Assembly: GCF_000247475.1 (NCBI RefSeq)
Contig: NZ_AHZC01000244.1
Span: forward strand, 1 to 42,465
DNA length: 42,465 nucleotides
Source: Rhizobium sp. PDO1-076
GTDB lineage: Bacteria; Pseudomonadota; Alphaproteobacteria; Rhizobiales; Rhizobiaceae
Direction: 5' to 3'
Shown: positions 1 to 9,236 of the stretch, one piece after another
How positions within the stretch are numbered: position 1 is the stretch's first letter
Layout of the letters: the number at the start of each line of letters is the position of its first letter
The notes under the pieces: model-generated
What the model saw: only the letters and a program-made list of their open reading frames with translations
Database searches by the model: none
What the model was told of the DNA's origin: nothing
Translations under genes and position numbers: made by a program

Positions 1-652
1 CCTTGACCTCCGGAAGCATCGCCCGCGGGATCTCGAGGATCTGCAGCAACTCGTCGTCGAATTGATTTTCGCTGATGTCATAGATCAATGTGCGCGAGGC
101 ATTGGTCGCATCCGTGGCATGGACCTTGCCGCCGGTCAGCTTGTAGATGAGCCAGCTATCGACCGTGCCGAAGCAAAGTTCGCCCTTTGCGGCACGTTCC
201 TTCATGCCGTCGACATTCTTCAGCAGCCAGGACAGCTTGGTGCCAGAGAAATAGGGGTCGAGCAGCAGGCCGGTCTTCTCCGTGAAAAGCGGCTCCAGGC
301 CCCTCGCCTTCAGTTCATCACAAAAACGAGCTGTTCGGCGGTCCTGCCAGACAATCGCACGATGCGCGGGCTTCCCGGTTTCGCGGTCCCAGACCACAAC
401 GGTCTCGCGCTGATTGGTGATTCCGATCGCGGTCACGTCGCCGATCTTGATGTCGGCTGCGGCGACCGCCCTGTCGATCGTCTTCAAGACACTCTGCCAG
501 ATCTCCTCGGCATCATGTTCGACCCAGCCGGAATCGGGGAAATGCTGGGTGAACTCCTGCTGGGCGACTCCGACAATCTGCATATCTTGATCGAAGATCA
601 TCGAACGCGTCGACGTTGTTCCCTGGTCGATCGCCAGAATGTAACCGCTCAT
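1..652 (-). CDS. glpK: Glycerol kinase, 3' end cut by window edge
   Basis: FGGY-family kinase that phosphorylates glycerol to sn-glycerol-3-phosphate in the cytoplasm. About 217 N-terminal residues are visible. They begin [16 protein letters not shown], with the phosphate-binding DQGTTSTR loop, followed by [20 protein letters not shown] and WQDRRTA, all typical of GlpK. The ATG at 652 is preceded by a GAGGGAG-type ribosome site. It is the last gene of the glp operon, 79 bases after glpV, with a strong hairpin in the gap. The remaining roughly 280 residues lie left of the window. The call is secure from motifs and from its place beside the glycerol importer. Confidence 0.96.
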   Translation of the reverse strand, partial: MSGYILAIDQGTTSTRSMIFDQDMQIVGVAQQEFTQHFPDSGWVEHDAEEIWQSVLKTIDRAVAAADIKIGDVTAIGITNQRETVVVWDRETGKPAHRAIVWQDRRTARFCDELKARGLEPLFTEKTGLLLDPYFSGTKLSWLLKNVDGMKERAAKGELCFGTVDSWLIYKLTGGKVHATDATNASRTLIYDISENQFDDELLQILEIPRAMLPEVK

Positions 653-679
653 CAGGTCTCAAGCTCCCTCATAGAAGAA

Positions 680-730
680 GCCGGGGCGTAAGAAGCGCCC
701 CGGCAATTGTCAATTCGGCATATTTGCCGG
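680..730 (-). promoter_or_regulatory. Two overlapping intercistronic hairpins between glpV and glpK
   Basis: GCCGGGGCG (680-688) pairs perfectly with CGCCCCGGC (696-704) around a 7-base loop. A second stem, CCGGCAA (700-706) with TTGCCGG (724-730), shares bases 700-704, so the two cannot form together. No U-run follows. Such stems often protect the upstream binding-protein message or damp expression of the distal gene. That role is inferred. Confidence 0.55.
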
Positions 731-731
731 C

Positions 732-2453
732 TTACTTCTGCCAGCTCTTGACCAGTTCGTCATAGTTGACGGTGATCGGCTTTTCTTTTTCGTTCTCGAC
801 CTTCAACTGCGGCGCAAGGTTACCCTTTGCGACAGCATCGGCGTTCCACTCTTCGAGGGTCTTTTCCTCGGCGAGTTTAGGACCGAAGTCACCCTGGACG
901 CCTGCGCGTTCCAGGCGCTGCATGACCTTTTCCTGTTCGGCGCACAGCGAATCCATGGCTTCCTGTGACGTCTTAGCACCCGAGGATGCATCGCCGATTG
1001 CCTGCCACCACAGCTGAGCCAGCTTCGGATAGTCCGGAACGTTGGTACCGGTCGGCGACCACTGGACGCGGGCCGGCGAACGATAGAACTCGATCAGACC
1101 GCCAAGCTTCGGCGCACGGTCGGTGAAGCTCTGGTGCTGGATCGTCGACTCACGGGTCAGCGTCAAGCCGACATGGCTCTTCTTGACGTCAACCGTTTTG
1201 GAAGTGACGAACTGGGCGTAGAGCCAGGCTGCTTTGGCGCGGTCGTCCGGGGTGGACTTCATCAGCGTCCAGGAGCCCACGTCCTGATAGCCGAGCTTCA
1301 TGCCGTCCTTCCAGTAGACGCCATGCGGGCTTGGGGCAAAGCGCCACTTCGGCGTGCCGTCCGCATTGACCACCGGCAGGCCGTCCTTGACCATGTCGGC
1401 GGTGAAGGCAGTGTACATGAACATCTGCTGAGCGATCTCGCCCTGGGCCGGAACCGGGCCGGATTCGGAGAAGGTCATGCCGGCAGCGGATGCAGGTGCA
1501 TAGGCCTTCAGCCAATCCAGGTATTTCTGGATGGCATAGACGGAAGCCGGACCATTGGTATCGCCGCCACGGGCAACGCAAGAGCCGACCGGACGGGAAT
1601 TCTCATCGACCTTGATGCCCCATTCGTCGACCGGTAGACCGTTCGGCAGGCCCTTGTCGCCATTGCCGGCCATAGAGAGCCAGGCGTCGGTGAAGCGCCA
1701 GCCGAGCGACGGGTCCTTCTTGCCGTAGTCCATGTGGCCATAGACTTTCTTGCCATCGACTTCACGACCCGTGAAGAACTCGGCAATATCCTCGTAAGCC
1801 GACCAGTTGACCGGAACGCCGAGGTCGTAGCCATACTTCGCCTTGAAGTCGGCCTTGTTCTTATCGTCGTTGAACCAGTCATAGCGGAACCAGTAGAGGT
1901 TCGCGAACTGCTGGTCGGGCAGCTGGTAGAGATTGCCGTCCGGCGATGTGGTGAATTTCAGGCCGATGAAGTCGTTCAGATCGAGACCGGGATTGGTCAC
2001 GTCCTTGCCGGCATTGGCCATCCAATCGGTCAGCGAACGGGCCTGCTGGTAGCGCCAATGGGTGCCGATCAGGTCCGAGTCGTTGACATAGGCGTCATAG
2101 ATGTTCTCGCCCGACTGCATCTGTGTCTGCAGCTTTTCGACGACATCGCCTTCGCCGATGAGGTCATGGGTGATTTTGATGCCGGTGATCGCGGTGAATG
2201 CCGGTGCCAGAACCTTGGATTCGTATTCATGCGTGGTGATGGTTTCGGAGACCACCTTAATATCCATGCCGGTGAATGGCTTCGCTGCATCGATGAACCA
2301 CTGCATTTCCGCTTCCTGCGCGGCGCGGTCGAGCGTCGACATGTCGCCGACTTCCTTGTCCAGGAACTGTTTTGCCTCGTCCATACCGGCATAAGCCGAG
2401 CCGGTCATTGCCAGCAGCACAGCTGCCGTCGTCGTCATAAGGTGCCGTCGCAT
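732..2453 (-). CDS. glpV: Glycerol ABC transporter substrate-binding protein
   Basis: Periplasmic solute-binding protein of 573 residues, the receptor of the rhizobial glycerol importer. The N-terminus MRRHLMTTTAAVLLAMTGSAYA is a Sec signal peptide, probably cleaved after AYA. The rest is an extracellular solute-binding fold, unusually long for the family, as is usual for this glycerol clade. The start at 2453 is chosen because AGGGAGG lies six bases upstream. The ATG at 2459 would abut that site and longer starts would bury the signal peptide. It is the seventh gene of the operon, following glpU. The assignment rests on the conserved glpSTPQUV order as well as on sequence. Confidence 0.9.
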   Translation of the reverse strand: MRRHLMTTTAAVLLAMTGSAYAGMDEAKQFLDKEVGDMSTLDRAAQEAEMQWFIDAAKPFTGMDIKVVSETITTHEYESKVLAPAFTAITGIKITHDLIGEGDVVEKLQTQMQSGENIYDAYVNDSDLIGTHWRYQQARSLTDWMANAGKDVTNPGLDLNDFIGLKFTTSPDGNLYQLPDQQFANLYWFRYDWFNDDKNKADFKAKYGYDLGVPVNWSAYEDIAEFFTGREVDGKKVYGHMDYGKKDPSLGWRFTDAWLSMAGNGDKGLPNGLPVDEWGIKVDENSRPVGSCVARGGDTNGPASVYAIQKYLDWLKAYAPASAAGMTFSESGPVPAQGEIAQQMFMYTAFTADMVKDGLPVVNADGTPKWRFAPSPHGVYWKDGMKLGYQDVGSWTLMKSTPDDRAKAAWLYAQFVTSKTVDVKKSHVGLTLTRESTIQHQSFTDRAPKLGGLIEFYRSPARVQWSPTGTNVPDYPKLAQLWWQAIGDASSGAKTSQEAMDSLCAEQEKVMQRLERAGVQGDFGPKLAEEKTLEEWNADAVAKGNLAPQLKVENEKEKPITVNYDELVKSWQK

Positions 2454-2537
2454 AGTCATCCTCCCTAAGGTTGCGATTGCAGTGTCTAAACAGTCGATAG
2501 AATGGCGACCTCCCGCCGCCACCCGCCTTTTCTTGCT

Positions 2538-2819
2538 CTAGACGTAGCGGAACACGCCGATGGCGTAGACCACAGACAGAGCGAGAGCCCACCACAGGCT
2601 CGGTCCGATCAGACCGAGCCATGCGAGATGAATGAATGCCGAGCCGAGCAAGGACACGAAAAGCCGGTCGCCGCGGGTCGTCTCGAAATGCAGAATGCCG
2701 ATGCGCGGGCTGCCACCCGGGACAAGATATTCCCATACCGCCATCGAGGCGATCAGTCCCAGGATCACCAGGAAAAAGATCGCGGTTGGCAACGTCCAGG
2801 CCATCCATGTGAAATCCAT
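2538..2819 (-). CDS. glpU: Small membrane protein of the glycerol transporter operon
   Basis: A 93-residue membrane protein starting MDFTWMAW, with a GAGGAGG site just upstream of the ATG. It has three hydrophobic stretches, roughly residues 5-28 (TAIFFLVILGLIASMAVW), 52-70 and 72-90. This is the DUF2160-type small integral membrane protein found next to glycerol importers. In R. leguminosarum the equivalent gene is glpU and its biochemical role is not established. It starts 10 bases after glpQ ends and is followed by glpV. It may be an accessory membrane subunit, which is inference. Confidence 0.85.
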   Translation of the reverse strand: MDFTWMAWTLPTAIFFLVILGLIASMAVWEYLVPGGSPRIGILHFETTRGDRLFVSLLGSAFIHLAWLGLIGPSLWWALALSVVYAIGVFRYV

Positions 2820-2829
2820 TGTAGCCTCC

Positions 2830-3648
<819 letters not shown>

Positions 3649-3661
3649 CGGTTCTCCTCCC

Positions 3662-4531
3662 TTATTCGCCCTGGGCATCGCTGACGGTCATGACGGTGTA
3701 GAAGATCCAGGACAGGGCCAGGATGATCAGGAAGTAGATGATCGACATGGCGGCCGCCGGGCCAAGGTCGAACTGTCCGACGGCCATCTTGACGAGGTCG
3801 ATCGACAGGAAGGTGGTCGAATTGCCGGGGCCACCGCCGGTGACGACGAAGGGTTCGGTGTAGATCATGAATGAATCCATGAAACGCAGCAGGACGGCAA
3901 TCAACAACACGCGTTTCATCTTCGGCAGCTGGATGAAGCGGAAGACGGACCAGCGCGAGGCGCCGTCGATCTTGGCGGCCTGATAATAGGCATCCGGGAT
4001 CGACACCAGGCCGGCATAGCAGAGCAGCACGACAAGGCTTGTCCAGTGCCAGACATCCATCACGATGACGGTGATCCAGGCATCGATCGGGTTCTGGGTG
4101 AAGTTGTATTCGATGCCCAAGGCACTCAGCGTATAGCCTAGGAGGCCGATATCGACACGGCCGAAGACCAGCCAGATCGTGCCGACGACGTTCCACGGAA
4201 TGAGAAGCGGCAATGCCATCAGGACGAGGCAAACCGGCACGCCCAGGCCCTTTTTCGGCATGTTGAGCGCGATGAAGATGCCAAGCGGCACCTCGATCGC
4301 CAAGATGATCATCGAGAAAATCAGGTTGCGTGCCAGTGCATTCCAGAACCGGTCCGAGGACAGGATTTCCGTGAACCAGTCCGTGCCGGCCCAAAAGAAC
4401 TCATTGTTGCCGAACGTATCCTGTACCGAATAGTTGACGACGGTCATCAGCGGGATGACTGCGGAGAAGGCCACCAGTACCAATACCGGAATGACCATGA
4501 ACCAGGCTTTGTTGTTCCAGGTCTTGTTCAT
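3662..4531 (-). CDS. glpP: Glycerol ABC transporter permease (first subunit)
   Basis: Inner-membrane permease of 289 residues in the MalF/UgpA class. It has six hydrophobic helices and the cytoplasmic coupling loop IPDAYYQAAKIDGAS, which contacts the ATPases. The ATG at 4531 overlaps the glpT stop codon by one base (TGATG), with GGAGG seven bases upstream. A GTG at 4534 is an alternative start. The overlap implies translational coupling to glpT. It pairs with GlpQ to form the membrane channel for glycerol. Confidence 0.9.
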   Translation of the reverse strand: MNKTWNNKAWFMVIPVLVLVAFSAVIPLMTVVNYSVQDTFGNNEFFWAGTDWFTEILSSDRFWNALARNLIFSMIILAIEVPLGIFIALNMPKKGLGVPVCLVLMALPLLIPWNVVGTIWLVFGRVDIGLLGYTLSALGIEYNFTQNPIDAWITVIVMDVWHWTSLVVLLCYAGLVSIPDAYYQAAKIDGASRWSVFRFIQLPKMKRVLLIAVLLRFMDSFMIYTEPFVVTGGGPGNSTTFLSIDLVKMAVGQFDLGPAAAMSIIYFLIILALSWIFYTVMTVSDAQGE

Positions 4532-5604
4532 CACTTGGCCTCCATGCCAACACGCCAGCTGTCGGCATAGATGCCGATCGCCTGGGGTGCGAATGTCACC
4601 TTCGGATCCGATGGAATGTCGGTATCCTCTGCAACGACGATCGACATCGGATGATCGCAGAAACGTGTGCGAATGATCTTCTGGCGGCCAATGTCCTCGA
4701 CCTTTGAAATCGAAATCGGCATGCCCTCGCGACCAAGGCTGACAAACTCGGGGCGAATGCCGAGCTCGATCCTGGACTGACCCGACAATTTCGGTGCCCC
4801 AGGAAGGGCGATCGACTGGTCGCCGACGGTCGCAGTCGCGCCGTTCACGGCAGCGGGCAGAACATTCATGCCGGGTGAGCCGATAAAATAGCCGACAAAC
4901 GTATGGCTGGGCTTTTCGAACAGTTCGGCCGGCGTGCCGATCTGGACGATCTGGCCGTCATACATCACCACGACCTTGTCGGCGAAAGTCAGGGCTTCGG
5001 TCTGGTCATGGGTGACATAAACCATGGTAAAGCCGGACTGACGATGCAGGCGCTTCAACTGCGAGCGCAGCACCCATTTCATGTGCGGATCGATAACCGT
5101 CAGCGGTTCGTCGAACAGGATCGCGTTGACATCGGCGCGAACCAGGCCGCGACCGAGCGAAATCTTCTGTTTCTGGTCCGCTGTCAGGCCCTGTGCCGTC
5201 TTCTTCGCCATGGCAGCGAGATCGGTCATCTCGAGGATTTCCGTCACCCGGCGATGCACCTGATCTTCCGGTACATGCCGGTTGCGCAAGGGGAAGGCCA
5301 GATTGTCGTAGACGCTCATCGTGTCGTAGACGACCGGAAACTGGAACACCTGGGCGATGTTGCGGGCCTGGGTCGAGAGATTGGTCACATCGACGCCATC
5401 GAACAGGATCTTGCCGTCCGACGGATTGATCAGGCCGGAAATGATGTTGAGCAAGGTCGTCTTGCCGCAGCCCGAAGGGCCGAGCAGTGCATAGGCGCCG
5501 CCGTCGGCCCATTCGTGATGGACTTCCTTCAGCGCATAGTCGCCGGCAGCGCGTGCAGCGGGCGAGTAGGCGTGGCGGATATGGTCGAGATTGATGCGTG
5601 CCAT
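4531..5604 (-). CDS. glpT: Glycerol ABC transporter ATPase with degenerate signature motif
   Basis: ABC ATPase of 357 residues (MalK/UgpC class with a C-terminal TOBE-like regulatory domain). Walker A is GPSGCGKTTLL and Walker B is AILFDEPLTVIDP. The ABC signature, normally LSGGQ, reads LTADQKQKISLGRG here, so one composite ATP site of the GlpS-GlpT dimer should be degenerate. The start at 5604 (MARINLDH) has GGGGAGG upstream. It overlaps glpP by one base and follows glpS by 13 bases. It is unrelated to the E. coli glpT antiporter. Cytoplasmic, energising glycerol import. Confidence 0.9.
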   Translation of the reverse strand: MARINLDHIRHAYSPAARAAGDYALKEVHHEWADGGAYALLGPSGCGKTTLLNIISGLINPSDGKILFDGVDVTNLSTQARNIAQVFQFPVVYDTMSVYDNLAFPLRNRHVPEDQVHRRVTEILEMTDLAAMAKKTAQGLTADQKQKISLGRGLVRADVNAILFDEPLTVIDPHMKWVLRSQLKRLHRQSGFTMVYVTHDQTEALTFADKVVVMYDGQIVQIGTPAELFEKPSHTFVGYFIGSPGMNVLPAAVNGATATVGDQSIALPGAPKLSGQSRIELGIRPEFVSLGREGMPISISKVEDIGRQKIIRTRFCDHPMSIVVAEDTDIPSDPKVTFAPQAIGIYADSWRVGMEAK

Positions 5605-5617
5605 GTCGCGCCTCCCC

Positions 5618-6700
5618 TCAAGCGGCCATGCTGGCATGGGCGAGCAAGGACAGGCCTTGCGCGTCGAACGCCATCAGGTGACGGGTGTCGATATAGACAT
5701 CGATTTCCTTGTCCGGATCGATGTCGTGAATGCCATGCGCCAGGATCACCCAGCGCGCACCGGCAAATTCGACGTGGATGAAGCTTTCCGATCCGGCGAT
5801 TTCCGACACCAGCGTCCGGGCCTGCAGAGGCTTGGCGGCATACGGCGTAGCAGAAAGAGACAGATGATGCGGATGGAAGGCGACCGTGAGCGGTCCGTCC
5901 GCAACACCTGCGAGATGCGTTGGAACGTCAAGCACATGGCGGTCGGCCAGAAGGAACCGTTGGCCGGATTTCACCAGGCCCAAGGTGTTCAGCGGCGGGT
6001 CGGCGAAGGTTTTCGCCGTCAGGAGATCGACCGGCTGTCGATAGATTGCAATGGTCTCGCCAAACTGCGTGACACGTCCTTCGCTCAGGGTTGCGGTATT
6101 GCCACCCAGCAGCAATGCCTCCGACGGTTCTGTCGTCGCATACACAAAGATCGCACCGGATTGGGCAAAGATCTTGGGAAGTTCCTCGCGCAATTCCTCA
6201 CGGAGCTTGTAGTCCAGATTAGCCAAGGGCTCGTCGAGCAAGACGAGTGTCGCCTTCTTCACCAAGGCACGGGCAAGCGCCGTTCGCTGCTGCTGGCCTC
6301 CGGAGAGGCTGAGTGGCGTGCGCTGAAGATAGGGCGTCAGCCGCAACAGTTCCGATGCCTTGTGGACCTCGCGGTCAATGGTGGCGGCGTCCTTGCCGGC
6401 AATGCGCATCGGCGAAGCGATGTTTTCATACACCGTCAAAGCGGGATAATTGATGAATTGCTGGTAAACCATGGCGACATTGCGCTGCTGCACCGGCTGG
6501 CCGGTGACATCGACGCCGTCGACATGGATCGTGCCGGATGTCGGCTTGTCCAGCCCGGCCATCAGCCGCATCAGTGATGTCTTGCCCGAAAGCGTCGGCC
6601 CGAGCAGGACGTTCAGCGAACCCCGCTGCAACGTCAGGTCGGTCGGGTAAATGTGGTATTCACCACCCGCCATTTTCGAGATGTTCTTCAATTCCAACAT
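5618..6700 (-). CDS. glpS: Glycerol ABC transporter ATPase
   Basis: ABC ATPase of 360 residues, the partner of GlpT. The Walker A loop GPTLSGKTSL departs from the usual GPSGCGKST but keeps GxxxxGKT. The signature LSGGQQQRTALARAL and Walker B LVLLDEPLANLDYKL are canonical. The C-terminal third is a TOBE-type domain. The ATG at 6700 has AGGAAAT directly upstream. It is the first transporter gene, 47 bases after glpD. Having two unequal ATPases in one importer is a known feature of the rhizobial glycerol system. Confidence 0.9.
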   Translation of the reverse strand: MLELKNISKMAGGEYHIYPTDLTLQRGSLNVLLGPTLSGKTSLMRLMAGLDKPTSGTIHVDGVDVTGQPVQQRNVAMVYQQFINYPALTVYENIASPMRIAGKDAATIDREVHKASELLRLTPYLQRTPLSLSGGQQQRTALARALVKKATLVLLDEPLANLDYKLREELREELPKIFAQSGAIFVYATTEPSEALLLGGNTATLSEGRVTQFGETIAIYRQPVDLLTAKTFADPPLNTLGLVKSGQRFLLADRHVLDVPTHLAGVADGPLTVAFHPHHLSLSATPYAAKPLQARTLVSEIAGSESFIHVEFAGARWVILAHGIHDIDPDKEIDVYIDTRHLMAFDAQGLSLLAHASMAA

Positions 6701-6747
6701 ATTTCCTCAGGCCTCCTCCAAACCTTCGGCAATCCGGGATAACGCGG

Positions 6748-8259
6748 CTAGGTTGCCGCGACAGCCCCCAGATATTCCTCCAGTCCCCGCGCCTCTTCCG
6801 GCGACAGGAACAGCCCCTGTTTCGTTCGGCGCCACAGCACATCCTCAGCCGTGACTGCCCACTCGTTTTCCATCAACCAGCGCAATTCGCACTCGTAGAG
6901 ACTTCCGCCGAAATGGCGGCCCAGATCTTCGATCTTGGCCGCATTTCCGAGAATGGTTTTCGCATCGGTACCGTAGCAACGGATCAAGCGTTCCGCGTGA
7001 CGGCGATCGAGAAACGGATAGAAGCGGACAAGATCCTCCACCATCGCATCATAGCCGGTCACCCGAAAATCGCCGCCCGGCAGCCGACTGGTTGCGGTCC
7101 AGGCATTGCCCTTAGTGCCAATCGCCTCGCCGATTTTCTCCAAGGCATGTTCAGCGAGACGACGATAAGTGGTCAGCTTGCCGCCGAACACGTTGAGCAA
7201 CGGCGTGTCGTCGTCTGTCATCTCGAGCTTCAGAACGTAATCGCGTGTCGCTTCTTGTGCCTTGGATGCGCCGTCATCGAACAGCGGACGCACCGCCGAA
7301 TAGCTCCAGACTATATCGCCCGGCACGACCGGTTCCTTGAAATACTCGCTCGCGGCATTGCAGAGATAGCTTACCTCTTCCGCACTGATCTTCACATCCT
7401 TAGGATCATCCGTGTAGTCACGATCCGTTGTGCCGATCAGGGTAAAGTCGCCCTCATACGGAATGGCGAAGATGATGCGGTTATCCGGGTTCTGGAAGAA
7501 ATAGGCGCGGGTGTCGGAGAATTTCTTGCGGACAATGATGTGACTGCCCTGCACGAGGCGGACATTGTGCACATTGTTGCGCCCAAAGGCACCGGCGAGT
7601 ACCTGATCAACCCAGGGGCCAGCAGCATTGACCAGCATGCGGGCGCGGTGAACGGTTGTCGTCCCATCGCCCTTTGCCTTGGTGGTGATGACCCAGACGC
7701 CGCTCTCGCGATGCGCAGATATCACGCGGGCGCGGCTAAAAATCCTGGCACCGCGATTTTGCGCGTCACGGGCGTTGAGCACGACCATGCGGGCATCATC
7801 GACCCAGCCATCTGAATATTCGAAGGCCTTGGAAAACATCGGCTTCAGCGGCTTTCCGGCCTGATCGTGGCGGAGATCCAGTGTCTTCGTTGCCGGAAGC
7901 AGCTTTCTGCCGCCAAGATGATCATAGAGGAAGAGGCCAAGACGGATCAGCCAGGCCGGGCGAATGCCACCTTTTTGAAAAGGCAGGACAAACCGTAGTG
8001 GCCAAATGACATGCGGGGCCATTGCCCAGAGGACTTCCCGCTCCATCAGCGCTTCACGCACAAGTCGAAACTCGTAGTGCTCCAGATAGCGCAGGCCGCC
8101 GTGGATCAGCTTGGTCGCGCCGGACGAGGTGCCGGAAGCGAAATCGTTCATTTCGGCAAGAGCAACGGAATAGCCACGGCCAGCGGCGTCGCGGGCAATA
8201 CCGCAGCCATTGATACCGCCACCGATCACAAACAGATCGTAGATAGGCTCGTCCGTCAT
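6748..8259 (-). CDS. glpD: Aerobic glycerol-3-phosphate dehydrogenase
   Basis: FAD-dependent membrane-associated enzyme oxidising glycerol-3-phosphate to dihydroxyacetone phosphate and passing electrons to the quinone pool. The protein is 503 residues. The N-terminal FAD-binding motif is DLFVIGGGINGCGIARDAAGRG, followed by FASGTSSGATKLIHGGLRYLE, both signatures of GlpD. The C-terminal domain ends ARGLEEYLGAVAAT. Two ATGs are possible (8262 and 8259); GGGGGG lies so close that the second is preferred. It is the first structural gene after glpR, across a 95-base gap with possible repressor sites. Confidence 0.95.
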   Translation of the reverse strand: MTDEPIYDLFVIGGGINGCGIARDAAGRGYSVALAEMNDFASGTSSGATKLIHGGLRYLEHYEFRLVREALMEREVLWAMAPHVIWPLRFVLPFQKGGIRPAWLIRLGLFLYDHLGGRKLLPATKTLDLRHDQAGKPLKPMFSKAFEYSDGWVDDARMVVLNARDAQNRGARIFSRARVISAHRESGVWVITTKAKGDGTTTVHRARMLVNAAGPWVDQVLAGAFGRNNVHNVRLVQGSHIIVRKKFSDTRAYFFQNPDNRIIFAIPYEGDFTLIGTTDRDYTDDPKDVKISAEEVSYLCNAASEYFKEPVVPGDIVWSYSAVRPLFDDGASKAQEATRDYVLKLEMTDDDTPLLNVFGGKLTTYRRLAEHALEKIGEAIGTKGNAWTATSRLPGGDFRVTGYDAMVEDLVRFYPFLDRRHAERLIRCYGTDAKTILGNAAKIEDLGRHFGGSLYECELRWLMENEWAVTAEDVLWRRTKQGLFLSPEEARGLEEYLGAVAAT

Positions 8260-8326
8260 CATCCCCCCGTATTTCGCGGTGCAACATATATTGCAATTGC
8301 GAAAGCATGATTATCTAAAATGAAAT

Positions 8327-8346
8327 CAAAACGAATGTCAAACGAA
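8327..8346. promoter_or_regulatory. Candidate GlpR operator in the glpR-glpD gap
   Basis: CAAAACGAA (8327-8335) is followed on the same strand by CAAACGAA (8339-8346), a near-direct repeat about one helical turn apart in an AT-rich gap before glpD. The same CAAAACGAA word forms an inverted repeat upstream of glpR. Repeated half-sites of this kind are usual for DeoR-family repressors. Binding is inferred. Confidence 0.5.
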
Positions 8347-8357
8347 AGTTAATTCGA

Positions 8358-9140
8358 TTAATCAAGAACAGTGTTCGACGGTGTCGTCTCGATCAATTGG
8401 ACCTCCTTGTCCAGGCAGATCGCCCGGACGTTGGTTGAAGGACAATGATCGGTGATGAAGGTGTGAACCTGGGATATATGGCCGATACGGACGGGGGCAG
8501 TGCGTTCGAACTTAGAGGCGTCTGAGACCAGGACAACATGGCGCGCATTGGCGATAATGGCCTGCGCGACCTTCACTTCGCGAAAGTCAAAATCCAGCAG
8601 TGCACCATCCTCGTCAATCGCCGAAACACCAATGACGGCAAAATCGACCTTGAACTGGCGGATGAAATCGACCGCGGCCTCGCCGACGATGCCCCCGTCA
8701 GCGCCACGGACGACACCGCCTGCAATGACAACCTCGATCGAGGGATAAACCCGTAAGCGATTGGCGACATTGATATTATTGGTGATCACCATCAGTTCTT
8801 TGTGATCAACGAGCGCCTCTCCGACGGCCTCCGTTGTTGTTCCAATATTGATGAAAAGCGAAGAATTGTCGGGGATCAGCGCCGCCGCCGCCCGGCCGAT
8901 CGCCTGTTTTTCGATAGCCGCCATCGATCGACGCGCCTCGTACTTAACGTTTTCATTTCCATTGGGAAAAACTGCACCGCCGTGAATGCGATTGAGCGCT
9001 TTCGCATCACAAAGATCGTTCAGATCCTTACGGATAGTCTGCGGCGTGACGGCAAAACGCCCAGCAAGTTCATCGACCAGAACCCGCCCCTGCTCCTTTG
9101 CGATCGCCATGATTTCGGCCTGGCGTGCAGAAAAAATCAT
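8358..9140 (-). CDS. glpR: DeoR-family repressor of glycerol catabolism
   Basis: Cytoplasmic transcription repressor of 260 residues. Residues 1-57 form the DeoR winged helix-turn-helix (VDELAGRFAVTPQTIRKDL), and residues 75-235 the DeoRC effector domain, with NIGTTTEAVGEAL and the SDASKF loop. Known GlpR proteins respond to glycerol-3-phosphate. The ATG at 9140 has GGGGAGGGG upstream. It heads the operon and is followed by glpD. An inverted repeat upstream and matching half-sites downstream suggest that it controls both itself and glpD-K. Confidence 0.93.
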   Translation of the reverse strand: MIFSARQAEIMAIAKEQGRVLVDELAGRFAVTPQTIRKDLNDLCDAKALNRIHGGAVFPNGNENVKYEARRSMAAIEKQAIGRAAAALIPDNSSLFINIGTTTEAVGEALVDHKELMVITNNINVANRLRVYPSIEVVIAGGVVRGADGGIVGEAAVDFIRQFKVDFAVIGVSAIDEDGALLDFDFREVKVAQAIIANARHVVLVSDASKFERTAPVRIGHISQVHTFITDHCPSTNVRAICLDKEVQLIETTPSNTVLD

Positions 9141-9157
9141 CGTCCCCTCCCCTATTC

Positions 9158-9188
9158 TTCGTTTTGCTTCATCCTAGGCCAAAACGAA
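9158..9188. promoter_or_regulatory. Inverted repeat upstream of glpR, candidate operator
   Basis: TTCGTTTTG (9158-9166) and CAAAACGAA (9180-9188) form a perfect 9-base inverted repeat with a 13-base spacer, 17 bases before the glpR start. It reuses the half-site found before glpD, so autoregulation by GlpR is the simplest reading. Confidence 0.55.
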
Positions 9189-9236
9189 AATCGAGCAATA
9201 GACGCTGTGGAATTGCCGATTGAAAATGAACCGCGA

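Noticed and set aside
4903..5781. 292-codon plus-strand open frame opposite glpT
   Set aside because: Shadow of an ABC ATPase gene; composition not protein-like.
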